Shown one piece after another: positions 1 through 6,707 of a stretch of 8,402 bases of DNA. Under the pieces are notes generated by a model. That model did no database searches. It was not told the DNA's origin and saw only the letters and a list, made by a program, of their open reading frames with translations. The stretch is from NCBI GenBank assembly GCA_031272375.1, contig JAISTY010000019.1, positions 1 through 8,402 of the forward strand. Direction: 5' to 3'. The position numbers and the translations under genes were made by a program. Origin of the DNA: Opitutaceae bacterium. Its GTDB lineage: Bacteria > Verrucomicrobiota > Verrucomicrobiia > Opitutales > Opitutaceae. Numbering within the stretch: the first letter of the stretch is position 1; each line of letters begins with the position of its first letter.

Positions 1-2
1 CC

Positions 3-1001
3 TCACGGCAGTTCCAGCTCGGCCAGCAAAGGAGAGTGATCGGATAGCCGGGCCCATTCCCGGCCGCGCAGCACGCGCGCGCTGCGCACGGCAAAGCCGC
101 GCTGGTAGATGCGGTCCAGGCGGAACCACGGGAACACGGCGGGAAAGGTGCGCGGCGGCGGCAACAGCAGGCGCGAACTGCCGTCCATGCCCAGCTGGTT
201 GTTGCGTTCCATGACGGAGATGCCGCTGTTGGGCAGCCCGCGCAGCGCGTTGCTCAGGCGCCTGACGGAATCGCGCAGGCGCGGCAGTTCGCCGCCATGG
301 CTGCGCGGCGCATGGGAGAACACTTCGTACAGGCCCAGCTGCTGCACGAACAGGGGCGCCAGGCGGTCGCCCCAGTCGTTGAAATCGCCCGCGATCAGAA
401 AACGCGCGTCCGCCGGCTCCGGGAATTTTTTCAGGACAAGGTCGCGCGCGGCGATCGCCTCGCCGAGCCGGAAACGGGCGGCCCGCGGGTCGGCGGCATC
501 CACCGTCCAGCGGCTCTTGAGATGAACCACAAAAACGGTGAGGCCCTCGTCCGGGAAAAACACCTCAAGGAGACCGCGGCGGAGGCGCTCGGTCTTCCCG
601 TTGAGGGAAAACTCCACGACGGGATGCGGACGCGTCTCGAACGCCTTTTTGGAAAAGACGGCGAGGTTGCGCGGACCGTCGCCCATCACCCTGACGTGCG
701 GATAGTCGGCGCCGTCGCGCCGCAAATCCCGCTGCAGCTCGGAGGCAAAACGGGCGTCTCCCATTTCCTGGACGAGAAGGATGTCCGCGCCGAGGCCGAG
801 GAGGGTTTTGCGAAGGGCGGTTTTCTGAACCTCCGGCTTGGGATACTGCTTCCGGTAGCCGTCGGGGGTCATGCGGTTCTCAAGGGAGTAATTCTCAAGA
901 TTCCAGGTCGCGAGCGACACCCCGGCGCCGCCGGCGGGGACCGCCGAAAGACAAGCTGCCGCAAGACAAAGCAAAAGGGGCGTCCGGGGAGTTCTTTTCA
1001 C
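3..1001 (-). CDS. Secreted endonuclease/exonuclease/phosphatase family protein
   Basis: This 332-residue protein has the endonuclease/exonuclease/phosphatase (EEP, DNase I-like) fold. These are metal-dependent phosphodiesterases or phosphatases, and the substrate cannot be told from sequence. All the family's catalytic positions are visible: Asn35 in TWNLEN, Glu79 in LVQEM, His160 in VVHLKS, Asp206 and Asn208 in GDFND, Asp296 in RLDRIY, and the closing Asp-His pair 321-322 in SDHSPL. I chose the GTG at 1001-999 because it gives a textbook signal peptide (Lys-Arg, then a Leu/Ala-rich core, then an Ala-rich cleavage region near residues 20-27), which implies export. The first in-frame ATG upstream, at 1085-1083, would add 28 Arg-rich residues before the signal. 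Open frame continues to about 2171 but runs antisense over purU and is not protein-like. No Shine-Dalgarno is visible. The gene is divergent from purU. The family call is firm; start and substrate are uncertain. Confidence 0.85.
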   Translation of the reverse strand: MKRTPRTPLLLCLAAACLSAVPAGGAGVSLATWNLENYSLENRMTPDGYRKQYPKPEVQKTALRKTLLGLGADILLVQEMGDARFASELQRDLRRDGADYPHVRVMGDGPRNLAVFSKKAFETRPHPVVEFSLNGKTERLRRGLLEVFFPDEGLTVFVVHLKSRWTVDAADPRAARFRLGEAIAARDLVLKKFPEPADARFLIAGDFNDWGDRLAPLFVQQLGLYEVFSHAPRSHGGELPRLRDSVRRLSNALRGLPNSGISVMERNNQLGMDGSSRLLLPPPRTFPAVFPWFRLDRIYQRGFAVRSARVLRGREWARLSDHSPLLAELELP

Positions 1002-1018
1002 GGGCGGACGGATGCCGC

Positions 1019-1075
1019 GCCGCGTCGAAATTGCAAGACGCGCGGGGAAGGCGCCTCTCCCCGCCGCGACGCGGC
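1019..1075. repeat. Nested inverted repeat in the EEP/purU divergent region
   Basis: Perfect 9-bp inverted arms lie at 1019-1027 (GCCGCGTCG) and 1067-1075 (CGACGCGGC). Between them, 1044-1062 holds a second symmetric segment (GGGGA...TCCCC flanking the palindrome AGGCGCCT). The element sits 18-74 bp upstream of the chosen EEP start, so it could fold in that gene's leader or act as an operator. In DNA this GC-rich, short arms can arise by chance. No protein or RNA family is recognised. Confidence 0.3.
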
Positions 1076-1160
1076 TTCCGCGCATCGCAACTTCCCGCTT
1101 CAAATTCCGCCCGCCGCCCGCCAGCCTCCCCATCGCGCCTCCGCCTCCGCCGTCTCCCGT

Positions 1161-1185
1161 TTCCAATCTTCCAATTCCAATTTTC
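1161..1185 (+). promoter_or_regulatory. TTCCAAT-repeat leader tract before purU
   Basis: Three TTCCAAT units begin at 1161, 1169 and 1175, and the tract closes with AATTTTC at 1179-1185, 5 nt before the purU ATG. It is strikingly AT- and pyrimidine-rich for this window, and it occupies the place where a Shine-Dalgarno would be. The same design, with TTCTAAT units and the same AATTTTC end, precedes the M16 gene at 7652. The remainder of this divergent gap (1002-1160) holds only the nested inverted repeat; I see no convincing -35/-10 pair. Confidence 0.4.
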
Positions 1186-1190
1186 ACGCC

Positions 1191-2039
1191 ATGCCCACAC
1201 TCGTCGCTCTTCTCCACGGCCCCGACCAGCCCGGCCTCGTCGCCCGAACCGCCGGCTGGATCTACGAACGCGGCGGCAACATTCTCCACGCCGACCAACA
1301 CCGCGACATGGACGCCGGCGTCTTCTTCCAGCGGATCGAATGGGAACCCTCCAACCCGGCCCGCGCCCCCGAAATCGCCTCCGAATTCTCCGCCTTCGCC
1401 GCCACCCTCGGCATGTCCGCCCGCGTCCGCTCCTCCGCACGGAGACAGCGCGTCGTCCTCTTCGTTTCCAAATTTCCCCACTGCTTCCACGACCTCGTCC
1501 TCCGCTTCAACTCCGGCGAATACCCCGGCGAAATCGCCGCCGTCGTCTCCAACCACACCGACCTCGCCGCCGCCGCCCGCGCCTACGGCCTCCCCTTCCA
1601 CCACATCCCCGTCACCCCTGACTCCAAGACCTCCGCCGAGGCCGCCCAGCTCGCCCTCCTCCGCGAAACCGCCGCCGATCTCGTGGTGCTCGCCCGCTAT
1701 ATGCAGGTGCTTTCCGGCGGTTTCCTCCGCTCCCTCAACCGCCCCGTCATCAACATCCACCACTCCTTCCTCCCCGCCTTCGCCGGCGGGAAACCCTACC
1801 ACCAAGCCGCCCTCCGCGGCGTGAAACTCATCGGCGCCACCGCCCACTACGCCACCGAACTCCTCGACGACGGCCCCATCATCCAGCAGGACGTCGTCCG
1901 CGTCACCCACCGCGACACCGTTGACGACCTTATCCGCAAAGGCCGCGACCTCGAGCGCGTCGTCCTTGCCCAGGCCCTCCGCTGGCACCTCGAAAGCCGC
2001 GTCCTCGCCTACGGTCGCAAAACCGTCGTCTTCGACTGA
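1191..2039 (+). CDS. purU: Formyltetrahydrofolate deformylase
   Basis: PurU hydrolyses 10-formyltetrahydrofolate to formate and tetrahydrofolate. It balances the one-carbon pool and supplies formate for formate-dependent purine synthesis; it is cytosolic. The 282-residue length matches the family (about 280). Residues 1-80 form the N-terminal ACT regulatory domain, with its GPDQPGLVA motif near 10-18. In E. coli this domain mediates methionine/glycine control. Residues 87-282 form the formyltransferase-fold catalytic domain. The catalytic triad is intact: Asn188 and His190 in VINIHHSFLPAF, and Asp226 in LLDDGPII. KPYHQA and GVKLIGATAHY are near-identical to E. coli PurU as I recall it. The ATG at 1191 places the ACT domain at the very N-terminus as expected. 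No Shine-Dalgarno is visible; instead an AT-rich TTCCAAT tract ends 5 nt upstream. Codons are overwhelmingly C-ending. The gene is followed by a probable terminator, so it is likely monocistronic. Confidence 0.95.
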   Translation: MPTLVALLHGPDQPGLVARTAGWIYERGGNILHADQHRDMDAGVFFQRIEWEPSNPARAPEIASEFSAFAATLGMSARVRSSARRQRVVLFVSKFPHCFHDLVLRFNSGEYPGEIAAVVSNHTDLAAAARAYGLPFHHIPVTPDSKTSAEAAQLALLRETAADLVVLARYMQVLSGGFLRSLNRPVINIHHSFLPAFAGGKPYHQAALRGVKLIGATAHYATELLDDGPIIQQDVVRVTHRDTVDDLIRKGRDLERVVLAQALRWHLESRVLAYGRKTVVFD

Positions 2040-2065
2040 AAAAAACCGCGTTTCGCCTGTTTTTT
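2039..2065 (+). terminator. Possible intrinsic terminator after purU
   Basis: Starting at the last base of the purU stop codon, a run of seven A plus C can pair with G plus six T at 2059-2065. An inner GCG-TTT-CGC hairpin (2048-2056) closes the stem, and there is a small internal loop. The T run doubles as the terminator tail. A second small hairpin (TCCGG-CTTT-CCGGA, 2065-2078) followed by GTTTT lies directly behind it. Either could end purU transcription before the next gene, which starts 125 bp downstream. The energy is modest, so confidence is limited. Confidence 0.4.
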
Positions 2066-2164
2066 CCGGCTTTCCGGAGTTTTCCCTCGACTTTTCCGCC
2101 GGAACGTGTGTTTTACAGCATCTCCCGCCGCGCGGACAGCCCCCGGCGGAAGTCTCTTTTAACC

Positions 2165-3511
2165 ATGACAACCAAGCTCAAACTGCCATCCCGCCGGTTC
2201 ATCAAACCCTCCTTCCAGTCGCTGATTGAGAAAAAACGCGACGGACAGGAGTTCTCCCAGGAGGAAATCCGCCACATCATTGACTCCACCCTCGACGACG
2301 AAATGCCCATCCACCAGCTCTCCGCGCTGCTGATGGCCATCTACTTCAAGCAAATGTCCGCCGTCGAAACCGCCATCCTCACCGAGGAAATGATGCTCTC
2401 CGGCGAAGTCGTTGACCTCTCCAAAATCTCCCGCCCGAAGGTGGACCTCTACTCCACCGGCGGCGTCGGCGACAAAACCGCCCTCGTCCTCGTCCCCCTC
2501 GCCATGGCCGCCGGCGTCGTCGTCCCGATGATGTGCGGCGTCGAAAGCGATTACGTCATCTCCACCCTCGACAAGCTGGCCGCCTTCCCCGGCTTCAAAC
2601 GCACCCTCTCTCTCGACGCCTTCGCCGCGCAACTCGCCAAGGTCGGCGGCGCCGTCGTCGCCCAGGACCCGAAACTCGCCCCCGCCGACGCCAAGTTCCA
2701 CGAATTGCGCAAGGAAACCGGCACCATCCCCAGCCTCCCCCTCATCACCGGCTCCGTCCTCTCCAAAAAACTCGCCGAGGGCGCCGAAAGCCTCGTGATT
2801 GATATCAAATGGGGCAACGGCTCCTTCATCCGCGAACTCGAGCCCGCCAAACAGCTCGCCCGCACCATGACCCGCGTCGGCCGCTCCCTGAAACGCCGCT
2901 GCGTCGCCATGGTCACCGACATGAACCAGCCCATCGGCGACTCCGTCGGCACCATGCTCGAGGTCAGGGAGGCCATCGAACTCCTCAAGGGCAACGGCAC
3001 CGACGACATGAAGGAACTCATCCTCAGACTCGGCATGGAAATCGTCCGCCTCGCGGGCGTCGCCGGCTCCACCCTCTCCGCCAAACAGGCCGTCCAACGC
3101 CACCTCGCCGACGGCTCCGCCCTCCAAAAACTCAAGGAACTCGTCAAGGCCCAGGGCGGCGACGCCTCGCTCGTGGACAACCCGGAAAAATTCCAGCAGG
3201 CGAAACACATCCGCAAGCTGCCGGCGCCCAAACGCGGCTATGTCCACATGATCAACGCCTCCCTCATCACCCGCGGCGTCTGCGTCCTCGGCGGCGGCGT
3301 CATCAAGGCCGGCGACAAAATTGACTACAGCGTCGGCGTCTCCGGCATCAAAAAGGTCGGCACCCAGGTCAAACAGGGCGAGCCGCTGATGATGATCCAC
3401 TACAACGACGAGGCGAAACTCGAGGCCGCCCTCGGCTACTTCAAGGAAGCCTACCGCCTCGCGCCCAAACGCCCGACGCCGCCCCCGCTCGTCGTCGAAC
3501 GCGTCGCCTGA
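2165..3511 (+). CDS. deoA: Thymidine/pyrimidine-nucleoside phosphorylase family protein with altered active site
   Basis: Family members cleave thymidine or uridine with phosphate to give the base and (deoxy)ribose-1-phosphate. The 448 residues and three-part layout fit: an N-terminal helical domain (about 13-77, with KKRDG and EEIRHII), a glycosyltransferase-3-like alpha/beta domain (about 85-310), and a C-terminal PYNP domain (about 355-430, with IDYSVG). The first phosphate loop is partly kept (STGGVGD 97-103), as are the pyrimidine ligands Arg182, Ser197 and Lys201 (E. coli Arg171, Ser186, Lys190). However, E. coli Lys84-His85 are Leu95-Tyr96, Ser95 is Ala106, and the signature SGRGLGHTGGT reads CGVESDYVIST (124-134), without any length change. 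Family membership is sure; phosphorolysis of thymidine is doubtful, and deoA marks homology only. The ATG at 2165 aligns with the family N-terminus. Codons are C-ending as in purU. The stop lies 6 bp from that of convergent murF. Confidence 0.85.
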   Translation: MTTKLKLPSRRFIKPSFQSLIEKKRDGQEFSQEEIRHIIDSTLDDEMPIHQLSALLMAIYFKQMSAVETAILTEEMMLSGEVVDLSKISRPKVDLYSTGGVGDKTALVLVPLAMAAGVVVPMMCGVESDYVISTLDKLAAFPGFKRTLSLDAFAAQLAKVGGAVVAQDPKLAPADAKFHELRKETGTIPSLPLITGSVLSKKLAEGAESLVIDIKWGNGSFIRELEPAKQLARTMTRVGRSLKRRCVAMVTDMNQPIGDSVGTMLEVREAIELLKGNGTDDMKELILRLGMEIVRLAGVAGSTLSAKQAVQRHLADGSALQKLKELVKAQGGDASLVDNPEKFQQAKHIRKLPAPKRGYVHMINASLITRGVCVLGGGVIKAGDKIDYSVGVSGIKKVGTQVKQGEPLMMIHYNDEAKLEAALGYFKEAYRLAPKRPTPPPLVVERVA

Positions 3512-3517
3512 CCTCGC

Positions 3518-4900
3518 TCACGCCGCGAGTATCCGCTCAAGCGCGTGGCGGCGGCTGCCCTTGATGAAAACAGCCCCCTTGAAGCCCGCGAAAAACTCCG
3601 CGACAGGTCCAAGACTTTCGGCGATGTGAACCTGCGCCGGATCCGCCCCCGCCTCCAACGCGCCGCGGCGGACGGCTCCGGCGTCCGCGCCGACAAGCAT
3701 GAGAAAATCCCCCGGCCTCAACCGCAGCGAACGCCCGAGTTCCAAATGGTGCCGCTCCGACTCGGCCCCCAGCTCCTCCATCCCGCCAATGATGTAGAGC
3801 CGCGGCAGCTTGTCGTCGGCGCCTTCCACAAAGGCTTCGAGCGCGTCGGCCATCGAGGCGGGGTTGGCGTTGTAGCAGTCAAGGTAAAGTTCCCTTTCCT
3901 CGTCGCGGCGAAGCTCGCCGCGAAGCTCCCCCGGACGCCAGGACACGATGCGCGCCTGGATGTCGCGCGGACGGATCCCAAGGGCGAGCGCGGCGGCGAT
4001 GGCAAGGACGGCGTTGACCGCCTGCCCCCCCGAAACCCGCGGCATCGAAAAGGCGAGCGGCGCCGGATCCCGCCACGTGACCGAGAGGTGCGTCTGCCCG
4101 CCGCGCGCGGCGACGTTGAACAAAAGGCGTCCGGGCGGCGGCTCGCCGAGACGGAAGGCGTCGTCCCTCTCGGCGACCAGCGTCGGGACGCGCAGCCCCG
4201 CGAACGCCCCGTGCCGGGCGGTGTCCGCGGTGAAAATCGCAAGCCCCCTCTCCGGCGGCAGCGCGGCGGACAACACGGCCTTCTCGCGCGCCACACCCTC
4301 GACGCCTCCGAGCCTCTCAAGGTGCGCGGGGGCGATGAGGGTGGTGACCGCCACGTCCGGCGCGATCATCGCCGCGAGGACGCCCATCTCGCCGGGACCG
4401 GAGACGCCGGCCTCGACAACGGCGAACTTGTGGCGGCGCCGGTCCAGCCGCGTGAGCGTGAGCGGGACGCCGATGTGGTTGTTGAGATTGCCCCGCGTGG
4501 AAAGCACGTCCGCCGGCCCGCCAAGGAGAAGGGCGAGCAGATCCTTGGCGGAGGTCTTCCCGGCGCTGCCGGTGACGGCGACGACGGGACCCTTGAAGGC
4601 GCGGCGGTGCTCGCGGGCGACGGTCTGAAGCGCGGCGAGCGGATCGGCGACGACAAGCTGGGGAAGCGGCGCGGCGGGATCGGCGCGGGCGACGAGCGCC
4701 GCGGCCGCCCCGGCCTCCGCGGCGGCGGCAAGAAAATCATGCCCGTCCCGCTTCTCCGTCTTGAGCGCGACAAAGACCTGACCGGGGTCGAGGGCGCGGG
4801 TGTCGGTGGAAAAACCCGTCAGACGGACGGAGGCGGGCGGCTGCCGCTCCCATTTCCCGGCGGTCCATGCGGCGAGGGTTTTGGCGGTGAAAAGCGGCAT
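3518..4900 (-). CDS. murF: UDP-N-acetylmuramoyl-tripeptide--D-alanyl-D-alanine ligase
   Basis: MurF adds the D-Ala-D-Ala dipeptide to UDP-MurNAc-tripeptide using ATP. This is the last cytosolic step in building the peptidoglycan precursor. The 460 residues match the family (E. coli 452). N-terminal UDP-binding domain: about 1-100, with STDTRALDPGQVFVAL at 31-46. Central ATPase domain: the P-loop GSAGKTS at 111-117, RGNLNNHIGVPLTL at 136-149, and APAHLERLGGVEGVAREK at 190-207. C-terminal domain: DCYNANPASM at 341-350, GGMEELGAESERHH at 372-385, and FIKGSRRHALE near 445-455. DCYNANP and ELGAESE are typical of MurF rather than MurE or MurC. I chose ATG 4900-4898; an in-frame TTG at 4912 would add four residues. 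No Shine-Dalgarno is visible. murF usually sits in the division/cell-wall cluster, but here its neighbours are sodA and a convergent phosphorylase-like gene. The terminator after sodA implies it has its own promoter within 4901-4974. Confidence 0.95.
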   Translation of the reverse strand: MPLFTAKTLAAWTAGKWERQPPASVRLTGFSTDTRALDPGQVFVALKTEKRDGHDFLAAAAEAGAAAALVARADPAAPLPQLVVADPLAALQTVAREHRRAFKGPVVAVTGSAGKTSAKDLLALLLGGPADVLSTRGNLNNHIGVPLTLTRLDRRRHKFAVVEAGVSGPGEMGVLAAMIAPDVAVTTLIAPAHLERLGGVEGVAREKAVLSAALPPERGLAIFTADTARHGAFAGLRVPTLVAERDDAFRLGEPPPGRLLFNVAARGGQTHLSVTWRDPAPLAFSMPRVSGGQAVNAVLAIAAALALGIRPRDIQARIVSWRPGELRGELRRDEERELYLDCYNANPASMADALEAFVEGADDKLPRLYIIGGMEELGAESERHHLELGRSLRLRPGDFLMLVGADAGAVRRGALEAGADPAQVHIAESLGPVAEFFAGFKGAVFIKGSRRHALERILAA

Positions 4901-4974
4901 GGCGGGATGCAATCATGGAAAAATCAAACTACGGAAGCCCGGATTTGCCCGGCTCCCGTCCGGCGCCGTCCCCC

Positions 4975-4993
4975 AAAAACCGCCCGGCGGCGG
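4975..4993 (-). terminator. Intrinsic terminator of sodA
   Basis: Read on the minus strand, CCGCC (4993-4989), loop GCCG and GGCGG (4984-4980) make a perfect five-pair all-GC stem, followed at once by TTTTT (4979-4975). It begins 2 nt after the sodA stop codon, the classic position for a rho-independent terminator. It separates sodA from murF, which starts 75 bp further on. The remaining gap (4901-4974) holds a weaker imperfect hairpin at 4936-4954 and no clear promoter. Confidence 0.6.
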
Positions 4994-4995
4994 CG

Positions 4996-5631
4996 TCACG
5001 CCGTCATCGCGGCGTCGTAGCGGCTGGCGGCGGCGCCCCAGTCAACGAGGTTCCAGAAGGCGGCGATGTAGTCGGCGCGGCGGTTCTGGTAGGCGAGGTA
5101 GTAGGCGTGCTCCCAGACATCGAGGCCGATGATCGGCGTCCCTTCGAGGCCGGCGACCACCGAGCCCATCAGCGGGCTGTCCTGGTTGGCGGTCGAGCCG
5201 ACCATCAGCTCTTTGCGGTGGGTGACGACGAGCCACGCCCAGCCGGAACCGAACCGCCCGGTGGCGGCCTTCGCGAACGCCTCCTTGAACGGCTCGAAGC
5301 CGCCGAAGGTTCCCTCGATGGCGGCGGCCAGCGCGCCGACGGGCCGCCCGCCCGCGCCCGGCGCGATGACGTTCCAGAAAAAACTGTGGTTGGCGTGCCC
5401 GCCGGCGTTGTTGCGAAGACCCGTCCGGACCTCCGCGGGAACCTCCCGGATCCGGGCAATCAGCTCGTTGACGCCGAGGGCGTCGAGCGCGGGGTAACTC
5501 TTCAGCAGGTTGTTGGCGTTGGTGACATAGGCCTGGTGGTGCTTCGTGTGGTGAAGCTCCATCGTGCGGGCGTCAATGTGGGGCGCGTAGGCGTCGTAGG
5601 CGTGGGCGAGTTTCGGCAGTTCGTATGGCAT
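4996..5631 (-). CDS. sodA: Superoxide dismutase, Mn type
   Basis: This enzyme dismutates superoxide to oxygen and hydrogen peroxide. The 211 residues match bacterial Fe/Mn dismutases. All four metal ligands are present: His27 (in [13 protein letters not shown]), His82 (in NHSFFW), and Asp171 and His175 (in [10 protein letters not shown]). The manganese form is indicated by Gly-Gly at 77-78 before HANHSFFW, where iron enzymes carry the active-site Gln, and by Gln150 in [11 protein letters not shown], where Mn enzymes carry it. Metal preference is still an inference. The ATG at 5631-5629 gives the canonical MPYELPKL start with no signal peptide, so the protein is cytosolic. The open frame extends upstream to 5718 but that stretch is not conserved-looking. 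A perfect TTGACA lies 43-48 bp upstream, and a terminator follows the stop, so the gene probably forms its own transcription unit between the ABC ATPase gene and murF. Confidence 0.95.
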   Translation of the reverse strand: MPYELPKLAHAYDAYAPHIDARTMELHHTKHHQAYVTNANNLLKSYPALDALGVNELIARIREVPAEVRTGLRNNAGGHANHSFFWNVIAPGAGGRPVGALAAAIEGTFGGFEPFKEAFAKAATGRFGSGWAWLVVTHRKELMVGSTANQDSPLMGSVVAGLEGTPIIGLDVWEHAYYLAYQNRRADYIAAFWNLVDWGAAASRYDAAMTA

Positions 5632-5650
5632 GGTTGAGCGGATTCGCCCA

Positions 5651-5679
5651 AAAGCTGTCCCGCTCCCGCCCCTTGTCAA
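5651..5679 (-). promoter_or_regulatory. Candidate sodA promoter (-35 only convincing)
   Basis: On the minus strand a perfect TTGACA lies at 5679-5674. After a 17-nt G-rich spacer the -10 position (5656-5651) reads AGCTTT, which is a poor match to TATAAT, so an activator or alternative sigma factor would be needed. Just upstream, inverted arms GCGCCG (5709-5704) and CGGCGC (5692-5687) could form a hairpin ending the ABC gene's transcript; its four-T tail overlaps the -35 box. The 83-bp gap between the two genes has no other notable content. Confidence 0.25.
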
Positions 5680-5714
5680 AACGCCCGCGCCGATTTTCCC
5701 GGCCGGCGCCCCGC

Positions 5715-6707
5715 TCAACGGCCTTTGTCCACAACGTCCCAGCCGCGCTTCGTCGCGGCGAGAAACACGTCCTCGAGCGAGGGTTCGTCGCGGACAATCG
5801 AGCGCAGCCGGAACCCCGGCGCGGCGGCGAACGCGCGCACGAGCGGCTCGCCGAGATCGGCGGCTTCGGGCGTCGTCAGCGTCAGGCGCCGGAAACCGCC
5901 GCCGGCATCCTCCCCGCCGCGCGCCTCCAGCGCGGGGTCAACGGACGCCAGCAGCGCCGCCAGCCCGGCGGCGTCGCCCGCGATCTCCACCGTGTAGCGG
6001 GCGCGCCCGAACAGCTCCTTGCGCAGCTCCGCGGGCGTCCCTTCCGCCACGATGCGCCCCTGGTTGATGATGATCACGCGGTCGCAGGTCATCTCGATCT
6101 CCGGCAGGATGTGGGAGGAGATGAGCACCGTCATGCGCCCGCGCAGCCCGGCGATGAGGTCGCGCACAATCAAAATCTGGTGCGGATCCAGCCCGATGGT
6201 CGGCTCGTCCATGATAATGACGGGCGGCTCCGCGAGGATGGCGTCGGCGATGCCGACGCGCTGCCGGTAGCCCTTCGACAAGCCGCCGATGATGCGGTGG
6301 CGGACGTGCTGGATGTCGCAAAGATCGAGCACCTCCGGCAGGCGCAACGCCAGCTTGCGCCGCGGCATCTCCTTCAACCTACCGCGGTAATGCAGGTATT
6401 CGGAGACGCGCATGTCCTCCGGCAGCGGATTGTTCTCCGGCATGTAGCCGATCAGCCGCTTCACGTCCGCCGCGCGCGACGCCACCGGCACGCCGCGGAT
6501 CAGCGCCTCGCCCGACGTCGCCGGCAAAAACCCCGTGAGAATGCGCATCGTCGTTGATTTCCCCGCGCCGTTCGGTCCCAGAAAACCGACAATCTCGCCG
6601 CGCCCGACACTGAAGGTGATCTTGTTGACCGCCATCACCCCCGCGTAGCTCTTGGCAAGCTCGCGCACCTCGATGGCGGGCGCGTCCGCCCCGTCCGCCG
6701 CGCTCAT
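5715..6707 (-). CDS. ABC transporter ATP-binding protein, GldA type
   Basis: This is the nucleotide-binding subunit of an ABC-2-type transporter. It hydrolyses ATP at the inner membrane to drive a separate permease. In the 330 residues: Walker [10 protein letters not shown] 44-52, Q-loop region [14 protein letters not shown] 86-99, signature [10 protein letters not shown] 143-152, Walker B VIIMDEPT 163-170, D-loop GLDP 172-175, and the switch His199 in SSHIL. The GYMPE-NNPL segment (Glu where many ATPases have Gln) and the C-terminal extension (about 235-330, closing with PSLEDVFL) resemble GldA/NosF-like exporters. In Bacteroidota GldA belongs to a gliding-motility ABC complex, but that role should not be assumed here. 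The ATG at 6707-6705 overlaps the coaX stop as ATGA, which suggests translational coupling. No permease follows; sodA does. Any permease must be encoded elsewhere. The family call is certain; the substrate is unknown. Confidence 0.93.
   Translation of the reverse strand: MSAADGADAPAIEVRELAKSYAGVMAVNKITFSVGRGEIVGFLGPNGAGKSTTMRILTGFLPATSGEALIRGVPVASRAADVKRLIGYMPENNPLPEDMRVSEYLHYRGRLKEMPRRKLALRLPEVLDLCDIQHVRHRIIGGLSKGYRQRVGIADAILAEPPVIIMDEPTIGLDPHQILIVRDLIAGLRGRMTVLISSHILPEIEMTCDRVIIINQGRIVAEGTPAELRKELFGRARYTVEIAGDAAGLAALLASVDPALEARGGEDAGGGFRRLTLTTPEAADLGEPLVRAFAAAPGFRLRSIVRDEPSLEDVFLAATKRGWDVVDKGR

Noticed and set aside
2087..2116. Possible promoter for the phosphorylase homologue (TCGACT ... 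TTTTAC)
   Set aside because: Both hexamers match consensus poorly, and T-rich tracts of this kind recur between 2060 and 2120.
1002..2171. Minus-strand open frame extending the EEP protein to 722 residues
   Set aside because: It lies antisense to purU. Its translation is Gly/Asp/Glu/Val low-complexity, as expected for the reverse of C-ending codons, and the signal peptide at 1001 marks the true N-terminus.
2525..2580. Frameshift or sequencing error explaining the altered phosphorylase signature
   Set aside because: The altered loop has exactly the family length, flanking residues on both sides are in the same frame and conserved, and neither alternative frame yields the canonical motif.
2159..3400. 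Minus-strand open frame of 413 codons opposite the phosphorylase homologue
   Set aside because: Gly/Asp/Glu/Ala-rich antisense product of GC-rich codons; no domain is recognisable.
4936..4954. Hairpin upstream of murF as a second terminator or attenuator
   Set aside because: The stem is interrupted by a mismatch and is not followed directly by a T run; it is too weak to call.
3545..5020. Plus-strand open frame of 491 codons opposite murF
   Set aside because: It is a shadow of murF: Arg/Gly-rich, without recognisable motifs, and spanning the murF start and the sodA terminator.
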